From NCBI RefSeq assembly GCF_902859735.1, contig NZ_CADIJY010000004.1, positions 248,001 to 312,000 of the forward strand: a stretch of DNA of 64,000 nt, in the 5' to 3' direction. Source of the stretch: Achromobacter aegrifaciens (GTDB taxonomy: Bacteria > Pseudomonadota > Gammaproteobacteria > Burkholderiales > Burkholderiaceae_B). A program made the translations under genes and the position numbers. How positions within the stretch are numbered: position 1 is the stretch's first letter; each line of letters starts with the position of its first letter. The notes beneath the pieces are model-generated. The model was given only the letters and a program-made list of their open reading frames with translations, was not told the origin of the DNA and did no database searches. Below are positions 27,242 to 36,567 of this stretch, piece by piece.

Positions 27242-28087
27242 TCAGAACCAGTCGTGCCAGACCGGTTTGAGGTCGGGCGGCAGCGCCGGCAAGCGGCCCA
27301 GGTCCACCCGGCTTTCCTTCGGACTATGGAAGTCCGAACCGCGCGACGCCAGGAATCCATAGCGGCGCGCCACATCCGCATAATAGCGGGCCTCTTCCGG
27401 GGTATGGCTGCCGGTGTTGACCTCGATGCCGAGGCCGCCCAGCTGCAGGAATTCGTCGAACAGCGCGGCGAACTGTAGCGGCGTGTACTTGTAGCGGCCG
27501 GGATGCGCGATGACGGCGATGCCGCCCGCGCCGCGGATCCAGCCCACGGCTTCCGCCAGCGTGGCCCACTGCATGGGTACGTGGCCCGGGCGGTCGTCGC
27601 CCAGGTGCTTGGTGAACACGGTCTGCACGTCGGGGCAATAGCCGGCTTCGACCAGATAGCGCGCGAAGTGCGTGCGGCTGATGAGTTCGGGGTTGCCTGC
27701 GAACGGCAGCGCGCCTTCGTAGGCGCCGGGCATGCCCATTTCCGCCAGGCGTTCGCCGATGCGCTTGGCGCGTTCGGCGCGGCCGGAGCGGGTCTTGCGC
27801 AGGCCTTCGGCCAGCGCGGCGTTCTCGGGGTCGAAGCGCAGGCCCACGATGTGCACGGTGACGCCCGCCCAGGTCACGGAGATCTCGACGCCGGTGGCGA
27901 AGTCCATGTCCAGCTCGCGCGCCGCGCGGGCCGCTTCGGCCAGGCCGCCGATTTCGTCGTGGTCGGTCAGGGCCCAGACGTCCACGCCGTTGGCATGCGC
28001 GCGCTGCGCCACGTCGCGCGGCGCGAGGGCGCCGTCCGAGACGGTGGAATGGCAGTGCAGGTCGATATTCAATGTGCGCGCGTTCAT
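27242..28087 (-). CDS. PHP-domain phosphoesterase (YciV/TrpH, 3',5'-nucleoside bisphosphate phosphatase-like)
   Basis: The 281-residue PHP protein carries the metal ligands in DLHCHSTVSDG (His11, His13, Asp18), LTDHDEIGG, TGVEIS, VIAHPGRY and the final GSDFH motif. Homologues of this length hydrolyse 3',5'-nucleoside bisphosphates and trim short RNA 5' ends. The trimetal site appears complete. It precedes greB on the same strand and may share a transcript with it. Confidence 0.9.
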   Translation of the reverse strand: MNARTLNIDLHCHSTVSDGALAPRDVAQRAHANGVDVWALTDHDEIGGLAEAARAARELDMDFATGVEISVTWAGVTVHIVGLRFDPENAALAEGLRKTRSGRAERAKRIGERLAEMGMPGAYEGALPFAGNPELISRTHFARYLVEAGYCPDVQTVFTKHLGDDRPGHVPMQWATLAEAVGWIRGAGGIAVIAHPGRYKYTPLQFAALFDEFLQLGGLGIEVNTGSHTPEEARYYADVARRYGFLASRGSDFHSPKESRVDLGRLPALPPDLKPVWHDWF

Positions 28088-28152
28088 CCAGCTATTGTAG
28101 AGAAGGCCCGGCAGCGTGGATAGCGCCGAGCCGTCCCTTGTTTACGGCGCGG

Positions 28153-29088
28153 TCAGGACAGCAGAAAGGACGCGACCGGATCCACCTGCTCGTCCGAGAT
28201 CAAGGTGGGCGCATGGCCCACGCCGGCCACTTCATGGGCCTGCGCCCGCGGATTGCGCTTGAGCATTTCCTCGACGGTGGCGCGCGTCAGCAAGTCGGAT
28301 TCCGCGCCGCGCACGATCAGCACGGGACACGGCAGGGAATCATACGAACGCCACAGGATCTGTTCGCCGGCCGCCAGTTCCTCGGGAGTCTGCGCGGCCA
28401 GGGCCTGCGACAGCGCCAGGTCGTAATGCTTGACCCATTTGTCGCCCTGCTGGGGATACAGATAGCGCGCCAGGTCCGCCCACTGCGCGTCGGTATGCGG
28501 GCCGAACGTGACGGAGTTGGCGCGCATGGTGGCCACGGCCTCTTCGAAGCTCGCGAACTCACCCGGCTCGCCCACATACTGGCCTATGCGCGCCAGGGCG
28601 CCCGTCTCCAGACGAGGCCCGACGTCGTTGAGCACCAGTTTGTCCAGATGGAAGCCTTGCTCGGGCGGCAGCATGCCCGCGTGCGGGCGCATGGCCAGCA
28701 TGGCGCGCGCGAACACCGCCGCGCCCGACAACGCCAGGCCGATGAGCCCGCCCATGGACGTACCGACCCAGGCCAGCCGCGCCGGCTTCAGGCGCGCCAG
28801 CAGGGTCACCATGTCCGAGACGTACTGCGGCACCGTGTAAAACGCGGGATTGGCCAGCCAGTCGGAACGGCCGCGTCCCACCACGTCCGGGCAGACCACG
28901 CGATAGCGCCCCGCCAGCCGCCGCGCCAGCGTATCGAAGTCCCGCCCGCTGCGGGTCAGCCCATGTACGCAGACCAGCACCTGGTCGTTGCCCGGGTCGC
29001 CCCATTCCCAGTAGGCCATGCGGTGCAGGCCCGCCGGGCTGGCGCATGTGACGAAATCCAAACGGGGTTCCAGGCTGGCGTCCACCAT
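28153..29088 (-). CDS. Alpha/beta hydrolase
   Basis: The 311-residue hydrolase has the oxyanion motif VHGLTRSGRDF, nucleophile elbow VGTSMGGLIG, and the catalytic His in VAGVGHAPTL near the C-terminus, as in esterase/lipase and C-C hydrolase families. The start at 29088 is chosen because TGGAG lies 9 nt upstream; earlier in-frame ATGs lack a site. It is cytoplasmic, with no signal peptide. Substrate unknown. Confidence 0.88.
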   Translation of the reverse strand: MVDASLEPRLDFVTCASPAGLHRMAYWEWGDPGNDQVLVCVHGLTRSGRDFDTLARRLAGRYRVVCPDVVGRGRSDWLANPAFYTVPQYVSDMVTLLARLKPARLAWVGTSMGGLIGLALSGAAVFARAMLAMRPHAGMLPPEQGFHLDKLVLNDVGPRLETGALARIGQYVGEPGEFASFEEAVATMRANSVTFGPHTDAQWADLARYLYPQQGDKWVKHYDLALSQALAAQTPEELAAGEQILWRSYDSLPCPVLIVRGAESDLLTRATVEEMLKRNPRAQAHEVAGVGHAPTLISDEQVDPVASFLLS

Positions 29089-29380
29089 CGATACACTCCA
29101 CGAGTCGTTGCGCGCCATGGCGAAGGCGCGCCAGGCCGGTATCTTATAGGACGGCAGGCTGCGCCGCCGCAACACCCGGCGGTGGGGTTCTGGACTATCG
29201 GCCCGGTCGTCGCTACGATCCTTGCATCCGGATCGCCGCCCCCACCTCCACGCACCGCGGGGTGCCTTTGCCTATCGAGGCGATCCAATCATTAAATTGG
29301 AGTTGCGGACCTGTTAGGATCAGACTCGGAAGTTTCAAGCATTGCCAGATCAGTCATCCCAAAATTGATATGGAGTCCGT

Positions 29381-30562
29381 ATGCAGCAGAGCAGTCCTTC
29401 CTCGCCGTTGGCCGCCGGCCATCAATCCGCCAGTTCCCCTCCCCCCGAACCTCCCAAAGTGCTCCAGGACGTCCTGGCCCGCGCCGATGTCCGCATCAAC
29501 GGCAACCGCCCCTGGGACATACAGGTTCATGACAAGCATATGTACGAGCGCGTCTTCGCCAGCTGGTCGCTGGGCCTGGGCGAATCCTACATGGACGGCG
29601 AATGGGACTGCGACCAGCTCGACGAACTGTTCACCCGCCTGCTGCGCGCCGACATGGGGTCGGCGGCGCTGGGCCTGGCGCGCGTCAAGCTGATCGCCGA
29701 GCACCTGCGCCACAAGCTGTTCAACCTGCAGTCCAAGAACCGCGCGTTCGAGGTCGGCGAACAGCATTACGACGCGGGCAATGACGTGTTCGAGGCCATG
29801 CTGGACAGCCGCATGATCTACTCCTGCGCCTACTGGGAAAACGCCCAGACGCTGGAAGAAGCGCAACTGGCCAAGCTGGAGATGATCTGCCGCAAGCTGC
29901 AGCTGCGCGAAGGCGAGACGCTGCTGGACATCGGCTGCGGCTGGGGCGGACTGGCGCGCTTTGCCGCCGAACGCTACGGCGTCAAGGTCACCGGCGTGAC
30001 CGTGTCCAAGGAGCAACTGGCCCTGGCGCAGGAAAGGGTCCAGGGCCTGCCCGTGCAACTGCTGCTGCAGGATTACCGCGACCTGCAGGGTAGTTTCGAC
30101 AAGGTGGTGTCGGTGGGCATGTTCGAGCATGTCGGCCCCAAGAACTACGACACCTACTTCAGCAACGTGCAGCGCCTGATGGCGCCGGACGGCGTGTTCC
30201 TGCTGCACACCATCGGTATCGCCTCCACCAGCCAGAGCACCGATCCCTGGATCGACCGCTACGTCTTCCCCAACGGCAAGCTGCCGTCCGCGCGCGAGAT
30301 CGCCGCCGCCGTGGAAGGCCGCTTCATCATTGAAGACTGGCACAACTTCGGCGCCGATTACGACCGTACCCTGATGGCGTGGTGGGACAACTTCGAACGC
30401 GCCTGGCCCGGACTGGAATCGCGCTACGGCAACCGCTTCTACCGCATGTGGAAGTACTACCTGATGTGCTGCGCGGGCTTTTTCCGCTCGCGCGAGGGCC
30501 AGCTCTGGCAAGTGATGCTGACCCACCCGCAACGCCAGGAAATGTACCGTTCGCTGCGCTGA
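29381..30562 (+). CDS. cfa: Cyclopropane-fatty-acyl-phospholipid synthase
   Basis: The 393-residue enzyme transfers a methylene group from S-adenosylmethionine to cis double bonds of membrane phospholipid acyl chains. The SAM-binding motif LLDIGCGWGGLARFAAERYG lies near residue 185, and the conserved QHYDAGNDVFEAML segment and the YYLMCCAGFFRSR segment with the active-site Cys match the Cfa family. Length is typical. It is monocistronic, ending at a strong hairpin terminator, and is divergent from the alpha/beta hydrolase gene. Confidence 0.96.
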   Translation: MQQSSPSSPLAAGHQSASSPPPEPPKVLQDVLARADVRINGNRPWDIQVHDKHMYERVFASWSLGLGESYMDGEWDCDQLDELFTRLLRADMGSAALGLARVKLIAEHLRHKLFNLQSKNRAFEVGEQHYDAGNDVFEAMLDSRMIYSCAYWENAQTLEEAQLAKLEMICRKLQLREGETLLDIGCGWGGLARFAAERYGVKVTGVTVSKEQLALAQERVQGLPVQLLLQDYRDLQGSFDKVVSVGMFEHVGPKNYDTYFSNVQRLMAPDGVFLLHTIGIASTSQSTDPWIDRYVFPNGKLPSAREIAAAVEGRFIIEDWHNFGADYDRTLMAWWDNFERAWPGLESRYGNRFYRMWKYYLMCCAGFFRSREGQLWQVMLTHPQRQEMYRSLR

Positions 30563-30581
30563 ACGCGGTGACGCCATCGCC

Positions 30582-30614
30582 AGAAAGCCGCCCTTTAAGG
30601 GCGGCTTTCTTTTC
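30582..30614 (+). terminator. Intrinsic terminator of cfa
   Basis: AGAAAGCCGCCCTT and AAGGGCGGCTTTCT form a nearly continuous hairpin (30582-30610) followed by TTTCTG on the plus strand. The A-rich 5' flank may let it act on the opposite strand too. Confidence 0.85.
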
Positions 30615-30633
30615 TGCCGCGCCCACGGTAGAT

Positions 30634-32238
30634 TCAGCGCCCTGCAGCGTCCTCGCGGATCATGTCGGCGGCCCGCTCCGCGATCATGATGGTCGGCGAA
30701 TTGGTGTTGCCCGACGTGATCAAAGGCATCACCGAGGCGTCGGCCACACGCAGGCCCTCCAGGCCATGGACGCGCAGCCGCGCGTCCACCACCGCCCCGC
30801 CGTCCGCGTCGCGTCCCATCGCGCAGGTCCCTACCGGATGGAAGATGGTGGTGCCGATCTTGCCGGCAGCTTCCCGCAACTCGGTGTCCGTCTGGAACGC
30901 AGGTCCCGGCAGCCACTCCTGCGGCTGGTAGCGCTGCAAGGCCGGCGCCGCCGCGATCCGCCGCACCAGGCGGATCGAGTCCGCCGCCACGCGCAGGTCT
31001 TCCTCGGTGCTCAGATACCTGGGCGTGATGGCCGGCGCGCCCTGCGGCCCCTGCGCATGCACGCTGCCGCGCGAGGTCGGCCGCAGATTGCACACGCTGG
31101 CGGTGAAGGCGTCAAAGCCATGCAGCGGTTCGCCAAACGCGCCCAGCGACAGCGGCTGCACGTGGAATTCGACGTTGGCGCGTGCCTGGCCCGGATCCGA
31201 CTTGGCAAACGCGCCCAACTGCGACGGCGCCATGCTCATCGGGCCGCTGCGCTTGAGCAGGTACTCCAGGCCGATGCCGGCCTTGCCCAACCAGGTGGAG
31301 GCGATGCGGTTCAGCGTCTTCACGCCCTGCACCTGGATGATGACGCGCAGTTGCAGATGGTCCTGCAGGTTCTCGCCCACGCCCGGCAAGGCGTGCTGCA
31401 AGGCGATGCCGCTTTCGCGCAGGCGCGCGGGCTCGCCCACGCCGGAGAGTTCCAGCAGGTGCGGCGTGTTGACCGCGCCAGCCGCCAGCACCACCTCGCG
31501 GCGCGCGCGCAAGGTAGCGCTCTGGCCGTTGCGGCGCAGCTGCACGCCGACGCAGCGCTTGCCCTCGAACACCAGTTGCTCGGCATGGGCGCCCGTCATC
31601 ACGCGCAGGTTCGGACGCTTTTGCACCGGCCGCAGGAATGCCTTGGCGGTATTCCAGCGCCAGCCGCCGCGCTGGTTCACTTCGAAATAGCCGCAGCCGA
31701 AATTGTCGCCGCGGTTGAAATCCTGCACGCGCGGGATGCCCTCCTGCTCGGCCGCGCCGGCAAAGGCTTCCAGGATGTCCCAGCGCAGGCGCTGCGATTC
31801 CACGCGCCATTCGCCGCCTGCGCCATGGAATTCGTCCGCGCCGCGGTGATAGTCCTCGCTGCGCTTGAACACCGGCAGCACCTGGTCCCAGCCCCAGGCG
31901 GGGTCGCCGGACAGTTCGGCCCAGTCCTCGTAGTCCTGGCGCTGGCCGCGCATGTAGATCATGCCGTTGATCGATGAACTGCCGCCCAGCACGCGGCCGC
32001 GCGGGTAGATCAGGGAACGGCCGCCCAGACCGGCTTCCGCCGCGGTGCGGTACATCCAGTCCGTCCTGGGATTGCCGATGCAATGCAGGTAGCCCACGGG
32101 GATATGGATCCAGTGGTAGTTGTCGCGGCCACCGGCTTCCAGCAGCAGCACCTGCACGGCAGGGTCGCGGCTCAGGCGGTTGGCCAGCACGCAGCCGGCC
32201 GAGCCCGCGCCAACGATGATGTAGTCGTATGTCTCCAT
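30634..32238 (-). CDS. GMC-family FAD oxidoreductase (choline dehydrogenase-like)
   Basis: The 534-residue flavoenzyme begins with the FAD dinucleotide motif IVGAGSAGCVLANRL (residues 8-22) and shows GMC signature 1 in RGRVLGGSSSINGMIYMRG, the catalytic His in FHPVGTCAMG, and the C-terminal SGNTNSPTIMIAERAADMI segment. It should oxidise an alcohol to an aldehyde, with the electron acceptor unknown. It is divergently arranged with a LysR gene (206-nt gap), which probably controls it. No betaine aldehyde dehydrogenase is adjacent, so choline is not assured as substrate. Confidence 0.92.
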   Translation of the reverse strand: METYDYIIVGAGSAGCVLANRLSRDPAVQVLLLEAGGRDNYHWIHIPVGYLHCIGNPRTDWMYRTAAEAGLGGRSLIYPRGRVLGGSSSINGMIYMRGQRQDYEDWAELSGDPAWGWDQVLPVFKRSEDYHRGADEFHGAGGEWRVESQRLRWDILEAFAGAAEQEGIPRVQDFNRGDNFGCGYFEVNQRGGWRWNTAKAFLRPVQKRPNLRVMTGAHAEQLVFEGKRCVGVQLRRNGQSATLRARREVVLAAGAVNTPHLLELSGVGEPARLRESGIALQHALPGVGENLQDHLQLRVIIQVQGVKTLNRIASTWLGKAGIGLEYLLKRSGPMSMAPSQLGAFAKSDPGQARANVEFHVQPLSLGAFGEPLHGFDAFTASVCNLRPTSRGSVHAQGPQGAPAITPRYLSTEEDLRVAADSIRLVRRIAAAPALQRYQPQEWLPGPAFQTDTELREAAGKIGTTIFHPVGTCAMGRDADGGAVVDARLRVHGLEGLRVADASVMPLITSGNTNSPTIMIAERAADMIREDAAGR

Positions 32239-32444
32239 AAGCTCTTCTTATCTTCTTGCCGGGGCGGTACGCCTGCGGACTGGGTGAGCCGACCCGGCTC
32301 TGGCGACCTTGCGCGCGCCGGGCATCTACCGTGACTCTCGCGCAGCCGGGTGGAACTGTCCAATGAATTGTTGAAAAACGGTTTATAAGCAACTTAAATA
32401 ATGCTCAGCCCCTTTTGCTCGCCGCCTACTCCGGGAACCGCCCC

Positions 32445-33332
32445 ATGGACCTGAAGCACATCCGCACTTTTGCCGCCGTGGCCCGCGAGGGCAACCTGAC
32501 GCGCGCGGCCGAGCATCTGCACCTGACCCAGCCCGCGCTCAGCCTGCAGTTGAAGAACTTCCAGGAATCGCTGGACCTGACCTTGTTCTCGCGCACCGCC
32601 CAAGGCTTGGCGCCCAATGCCGACGGCCGCGCGCTGCTGCCTTCGGCGCAGCGCATCCTGGACGCGCTGGACGACTTCCAGCGCGCCCTGGGCGCCCTGC
32701 GCGACACCGTCCAGGGCGATCTGCGCATTGGCACCATCCTCGATCCGGAATTCCTGCGCCTGGGCGCCACGCTGCAATACCTGGTGGAGCACTATCCCAA
32801 GATCCGCCCCACCCTGCGCCACGGCATGTCCGGATCGGTGGCGAAACAGGTACGCGCGGGCGAACTGGACGTGGGTTTTTCCCTCGGCCCGCAAGGACGT
32901 GACGCGGCGCCCGCCGGGCTTGAAGCAATGCCGCTCGCCTCCTTCGCCTATTTCGTCGTGGCTCCCAAGGGCTGGGGCGCGCAGGTGGCCGGCCGCGACT
33001 GGGCCGCGATCGCCGCCCTGCCCTGGATCTGGACGCCGCCGGATTCGGTGCACCACCGGCTGCTGTCCGACAAGTTCGACGCGCTGGGCGTCGCGCCCAA
33101 CGCCGTGGCCGAAGTGGACCAGGAAGCGTCGATGCTGGACCTGGTGCGCTCGGGCGTGGGCCTGTCGCTGGCGCGCGACTCCGTCGCGCTGCGCGAATCC
33201 CAGGCCAGCGGGCTGGTGCTGGTCAAGGGCCTGGCGATCCAGGCCGAACTCGCCTTCATCACCCAGGCCTCCCGCCGCAGCGATCCCCTGGTCGCCGCTG
33301 CCTTCGCCGCCGTCCAGGCGGCGTTTGCCTAG
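32445..33332 (+). CDS. LysR-family transcriptional regulator
   Basis: The 295-residue LysR regulator opens with MDLKHIRTFAAVAREGNLTR and a helix-turn-helix (residues 1-60), followed by the effector-binding domain. The start at 32445 is chosen because it gives the family N-terminus; an in-frame ATG ten codons upstream would add atypical residues. It is divergent from the GMC oxidoreductase gene and likely regulates it. The intergenic AT-rich run near 32375-32400 may hold its box, but no clean palindrome was found. Confidence 0.9.
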   Translation: MDLKHIRTFAAVAREGNLTRAAEHLHLTQPALSLQLKNFQESLDLTLFSRTAQGLAPNADGRALLPSAQRILDALDDFQRALGALRDTVQGDLRIGTILDPEFLRLGATLQYLVEHYPKIRPTLRHGMSGSVAKQVRAGELDVGFSLGPQGRDAAPAGLEAMPLASFAYFVVAPKGWGAQVAGRDWAAIAALPWIWTPPDSVHHRLLSDKFDALGVAPNAVAEVDQEASMLDLVRSGVGLSLARDSVALRESQASGLVLVKGLAIQAELAFITQASRRSDPLVAAAFAAVQAAFA

Positions 33333-33502
33333 ACCGCTGCGCTGCGCCAAACGGGTGCGGCGCCGCACAGGAATATGCACCGCCTTGATGCACGCCGGCC
33401 GAGGCGGTGCGACGCGCGACGCGGCCGCAAAAGCGATCCTGAGGCCGCTTTCCCTATGAAGCGCCCGGCGCGCCCACTCGCGCCGCTGACCGCCGGCATC
33501 CC

Positions 33503-33518
33503 TGGCATGGACTTTGCT
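33503..33518 (+). promoter_or_regulatory. Sigma-54 (RpoN) promoter of nirBD
   Basis: TGGCATGGACTTTGCT matches the -24/-12 consensus (TGGCACG-N4-TTGCW) at all but one conserved position, with the correct 12-nt spacing between GG and GC. Transcription would begin near 33529, giving a leader of about 120 nt. It implies nitrogen control through an NtrC-type activator. Confidence 0.8.
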
Positions 33519-33575
33519 TGATGATTCATGCGCGGGCCGCAAGGCCGGCGAGACAACTAGAGCAGTAACGGCAAT

Positions 33576-33616
33576 GGCGCCCCGACCGCAAGGTCCAGGG
33601 CGCCTTTGCGTTTTCT
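33576..33616 (+). terminator. Leader terminator (attenuator) upstream of nirB
   Basis: GGCGCCC and GGGCGCC (33576-33582, 33598-33604) plus the inner GACC/GGTC pair and a GCAA tetraloop form one long hairpin, followed by TTTGCGTTTTCT. It lies downstream of the sigma-54 start and 35 nt before the nirB start codon, so nirBD expression likely needs antitermination, as in NasT-regulated nitrate genes. Confidence 0.75.
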
Positions 33617-33650
33617 GAAACCCGAATACCCAAGCCCACGGGGACATCCC

Positions 33651-36200
33651 ATGAAAGTAGCGGCCTCATCCGATTCTCTGCAGACCCTCGTCGTCATCGG
33701 CAACGGCATGGTGGGCCACCATTGCGTCGAACAACTCATCGCCGGCGGCGCGCTTGCGCGCTACCGCATCCACGTCTACGGCGAGGAAAGCCGCCGCGCC
33801 TACGACCGCGTGCACCTGTCCGAATACCTGAACGGACGCGACGCCGAATCGATGGCGCTGGGCGACGCGGCGCTGTATGAACAGGAAGGCGTGACCGTGC
33901 ACCTGGGCACGCCGGTGCTGGAGATCGACCGCCGCCGGCGCGAGATCGTGACCGCGCGCGGCCGCGGCGCCTACGACAAACTGATACTTGCGACGGGCTC
34001 CTACCCCTTCGTGCCGCCGATCACGGGCGCGGAAGGCGCATCGCGCCTGGTGTACCGCACGCTCGACGACCTGGACCTGATCCGCGCGGCCGCGCACGGC
34101 GCGCGCCGCGGCGTGGTGGTGGGCGGCGGCCTGCTGGGGCTGGAAGCCGCCCATGCGCTGAAGTCGCTGAAGCTGGAGGCGCACGTGGTCGAATTCGCGC
34201 CGCGCCTGATGCCGGTGCAGCTGGACGAGCAAGGCGGCGCGGCGCTCAAGGCGCGCATCGAGGCGCTGGGCGTGGGCGTGCACCTGTCGCGCGCCACCCA
34301 GGACATCAAGCCCGGCACGCAGTACCGCTACCGCATGCGCTTTGCCGAAGGCGCGCCGCTGGAAACCGACCTGATCGTGTTTTCGGCCGGCATCCGGCCG
34401 CAGGTGGCGCTGGCGCGCAAGGCCGGGCTTACGCTGGCCGAGCGCGGCGGCGTGGCCATCGACGATCAGTGCCGCAGCAGCGATGAGCACATCTACGCCA
34501 TCGGCGAATGCGCGGCCTGGAACGGCAGCGTGTTCGGGCTGGTGGCGCCCGGCTACCAGATGGCGCGCACGGTGGCGGCGGCGCTGTGCGGCAGCGGCCA
34601 GCAGACATTCAGCGGCGCCGACATGTCCACCAAGCTCAAGCTGCTGGGCGTGGACGTGGGCTCGATCGGCGACGCCCACGGCGCCACGCCCGGCGCGCGC
34701 AGCTACCGCTACATCGACGAAGCCGGCGCCGGCTACCGCCGCCTGGTGGTGTCCGCCGACGGCAAGCGCGTGCTGGGCGCGGTGCTGGTGGGCGACAACA
34801 GCTACTACGACACGCTGCTGCAATACGTGCAGAACGGCATCGCGCCGCCCGCGGACCCGGCCAGCCTGATCCTGCCGCAGGGCCAGGGTGCGCCGCTCCT
34901 GGGCGTGGATGCGCTGCCCGCCGCCGCCACCATCTGTTCCTGCCATAACGTGAGCAAGGGCGCGGTCTGCGCCGCGATCGACGGCGGCTGTGCCGACCTG
35001 GCCGCGGTCAAGGGCTGCACCAAGGCGGCTTCCGGCTGCGGCGGCTGCGCCAGCCTGCTCAAGCAGGTGGTCGAACACGAACTGGCCAGCCGCGGCGTGG
35101 CCGTGGACAAGAGCCTGTGCGAACACTTTCCCCACACGCGCCAGGAGCTGTACGCCATCGTGCGCGTCAACGGCATCGAATCCTTCGACGAGCTCCTGGC
35201 CAGCCACGGGCGCGGCCAGCAGGGTTGCGACATCTGCAAACCCGCGGTGGGCTCCATCCTGGCCTCGTGCTGGAACCGCCCGATCCAGGATCCCCATCTG
35301 GTGCCGCTGCAGGACACCAACGACACCTTCATGGCCAACATGCAGAAGAACGGCACCTATTCGGTGGTGCCGCGCATACCCGCGGGCGAGATCACGCCCG
35401 ACGGCCTGATCGCCATCGGCGCGGTCGCCAAGAAGTACCAGCTGTACACCAAGATCACCGGCGGCCAGCGCATCGACCTGTTCGGCGCGCAACTGCACGA
35501 GCTGCCGGAAATCTGGGCGGAACTGATCGCCGCCGGGTTCGAGACCGGCCATGCCTACGGCAAGTCCACCCGCACGGTGAAGTCCTGCGTGGGCAGCACC
35601 TGGTGCCGCTATGGCGTGCAGGACAGCGTCAAGATGGCGCTGGACATCGAACACCGCTACAAGGGCCTGCGCTCGCCGCACAAGCTGAAGTTCGCGGTAT
35701 CCGGCTGCACCCGCGAATGCGCCGAGGCGCAAAGCAAGGACATCGGCGTCATCGCCACCGAAAACGGCTGGAACCTCTACGTCTGCGGCAACGGCGGCAT
35801 GCGCCCGCGGCACGCGGAGCTGTTCGCCACCGACCTGGACGACGCCGCCCTCATCCGCACCATAGACCGCCTCTTGATGTTCTACATCCGCACCGCCGAC
35901 AAGCTGCAGCGCACCTCGGTCTGGCGCGAATCGCTGGAGGGCGGCCTGGACTACCTGAAGCAGGTGGTGCTGGAGGACAGCCTGGGCCTGTGCGCGGAGC
36001 TGGAAGCGCAGATGCAGCTGGTGGTCGACCGCTACGAATGCGAATGGGCCAACGCGCTGAACGATCCGGAAAAGCTCAAGCGCTTCCGCACCTTCGTCAA
36101 CGACGCCAGCGCCGACCCCGGCATCCGGTTCGTGCGGGAACGCGGCCAGCCCCGACCCGCTCCCGCGCGCGTCATCGCCATTACCGAGGAGATTGCCTGA
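33651..36200 (+). CDS. nirB: Assimilatory nitrite reductase [NAD(P)H], large subunit
   Basis: The 849-residue NirB reduces nitrite to ammonium with NAD(P)H, FAD, iron-sulfur clusters and siroheme. The order is FAD/NAD(P)-binding pyridine-nucleotide oxidoreductase (residues 1-320), a BFD-like [2Fe-2S] domain starting at Cys429/Cys431, and the siroheme domain with the cluster ligands Cys646, Cys652, Cys686 and Cys690 (CVGSTWC and CTREC). The start at 33651 gives the standard N-terminus. The gene overlaps nirD by a single base. Promoter and attenuator elements upstream indicate nitrogen and nitrate/nitrite control. Confidence 0.97.
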   Translation: MKVAASSDSLQTLVVIGNGMVGHHCVEQLIAGGALARYRIHVYGEESRRAYDRVHLSEYLNGRDAESMALGDAALYEQEGVTVHLGTPVLEIDRRRREIVTARGRGAYDKLILATGSYPFVPPITGAEGASRLVYRTLDDLDLIRAAAHGARRGVVVGGGLLGLEAAHALKSLKLEAHVVEFAPRLMPVQLDEQGGAALKARIEALGVGVHLSRATQDIKPGTQYRYRMRFAEGAPLETDLIVFSAGIRPQVALARKAGLTLAERGGVAIDDQCRSSDEHIYAIGECAAWNGSVFGLVAPGYQMARTVAAALCGSGQQTFSGADMSTKLKLLGVDVGSIGDAHGATPGARSYRYIDEAGAGYRRLVVSADGKRVLGAVLVGDNSYYDTLLQYVQNGIAPPADPASLILPQGQGAPLLGVDALPAAATICSCHNVSKGAVCAAIDGGCADLAAVKGCTKAASGCGGCASLLKQVVEHELASRGVAVDKSLCEHFPHTRQELYAIVRVNGIESFDELLASHGRGQQGCDICKPAVGSILASCWNRPIQDPHLVPLQDTNDTFMANMQKNGTYSVVPRIPAGEITPDGLIAIGAVAKKYQLYTKITGGQRIDLFGAQLHELPEIWAELIAAGFETGHAYGKSTRTVKSCVGSTWCRYGVQDSVKMALDIEHRYKGLRSPHKLKFAVSGCTRECAEAQSKDIGVIATENGWNLYVCGNGGMRPRHAELFATDLDDAALIRTIDRLLMFYIRTADKLQRTSVWRESLEGGLDYLKQVVLEDSLGLCAELEAQMQLVVDRYECEWANALNDPEKLKRFRTFVNDASADPGIRFVRERGQPRPAPARVIAITEEIA

Positions 36201-36550
36201 TGGACGCCCTGATCCACAAACCCCAAGACTGGCGACCGGTTTGCCGGCGCCAGGATCTGGTGCCAAATTCCGGCGTGGTGGCGCTGGTGGATGGCGCGCA
36301 GATCGCCTTGTTCTACGTGCCGCAAGCCGCGGGCGACGGCGTTTATGCGATCGATAACCGCGACCCCAAGTCCGGCGCCAACGTCATCGGCCGCGGCCTC
36401 GTCGGCCACGTAGGCGGCGAACTCGTCGTGGCCTCGCCGCTCTACAAGCAACACTTCCGGCTCGCCGACGGCGCGTGCGTGCAGTACCCGGAGCAACGGC
36501 TGCGGACCTGGCGGGCGCGCTTGAACGGCGATGCGGTGGAGATCGCCTGA
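36200..36550 (+). CDS. nirD: Nitrite reductase [NAD(P)H], small subunit (Rieske-fold)
   Basis: The 116-residue NirD has the Rieske-like fold but lacks the Cys-His pairs that would bind a [2Fe-2S] cluster, as is usual for NirD. It supports NirB activity. The ATG overlaps the nirB TGA by one base (TGATG), with GAGGAG upstream, so translation is coupled. The protein ends just before a convergent regulator gene with no terminator visible between them. Confidence 0.95.
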   Translation: MDALIHKPQDWRPVCRRQDLVPNSGVVALVDGAQIALFYVPQAAGDGVYAIDNRDPKSGANVIGRGLVGHVGGELVVASPLYKQHFRLADGACVQYPEQRLRTWRARLNGDAVEIA

Positions 36551-36567
36551 AACGCAACGCCGCCGGC

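Larger units (their letters stand above)
33333..33650 (+). other. Intergenic region and leader of nirBD
   Basis: This 318-nt region separates the LysR gene from nirB. Its second half holds a sigma-54 promoter and a leader terminator (separate entries). The first half (33333-33500) shows no gene or clear motif; it may contain activator sites for an NtrC-type protein. Confidence 0.55.
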
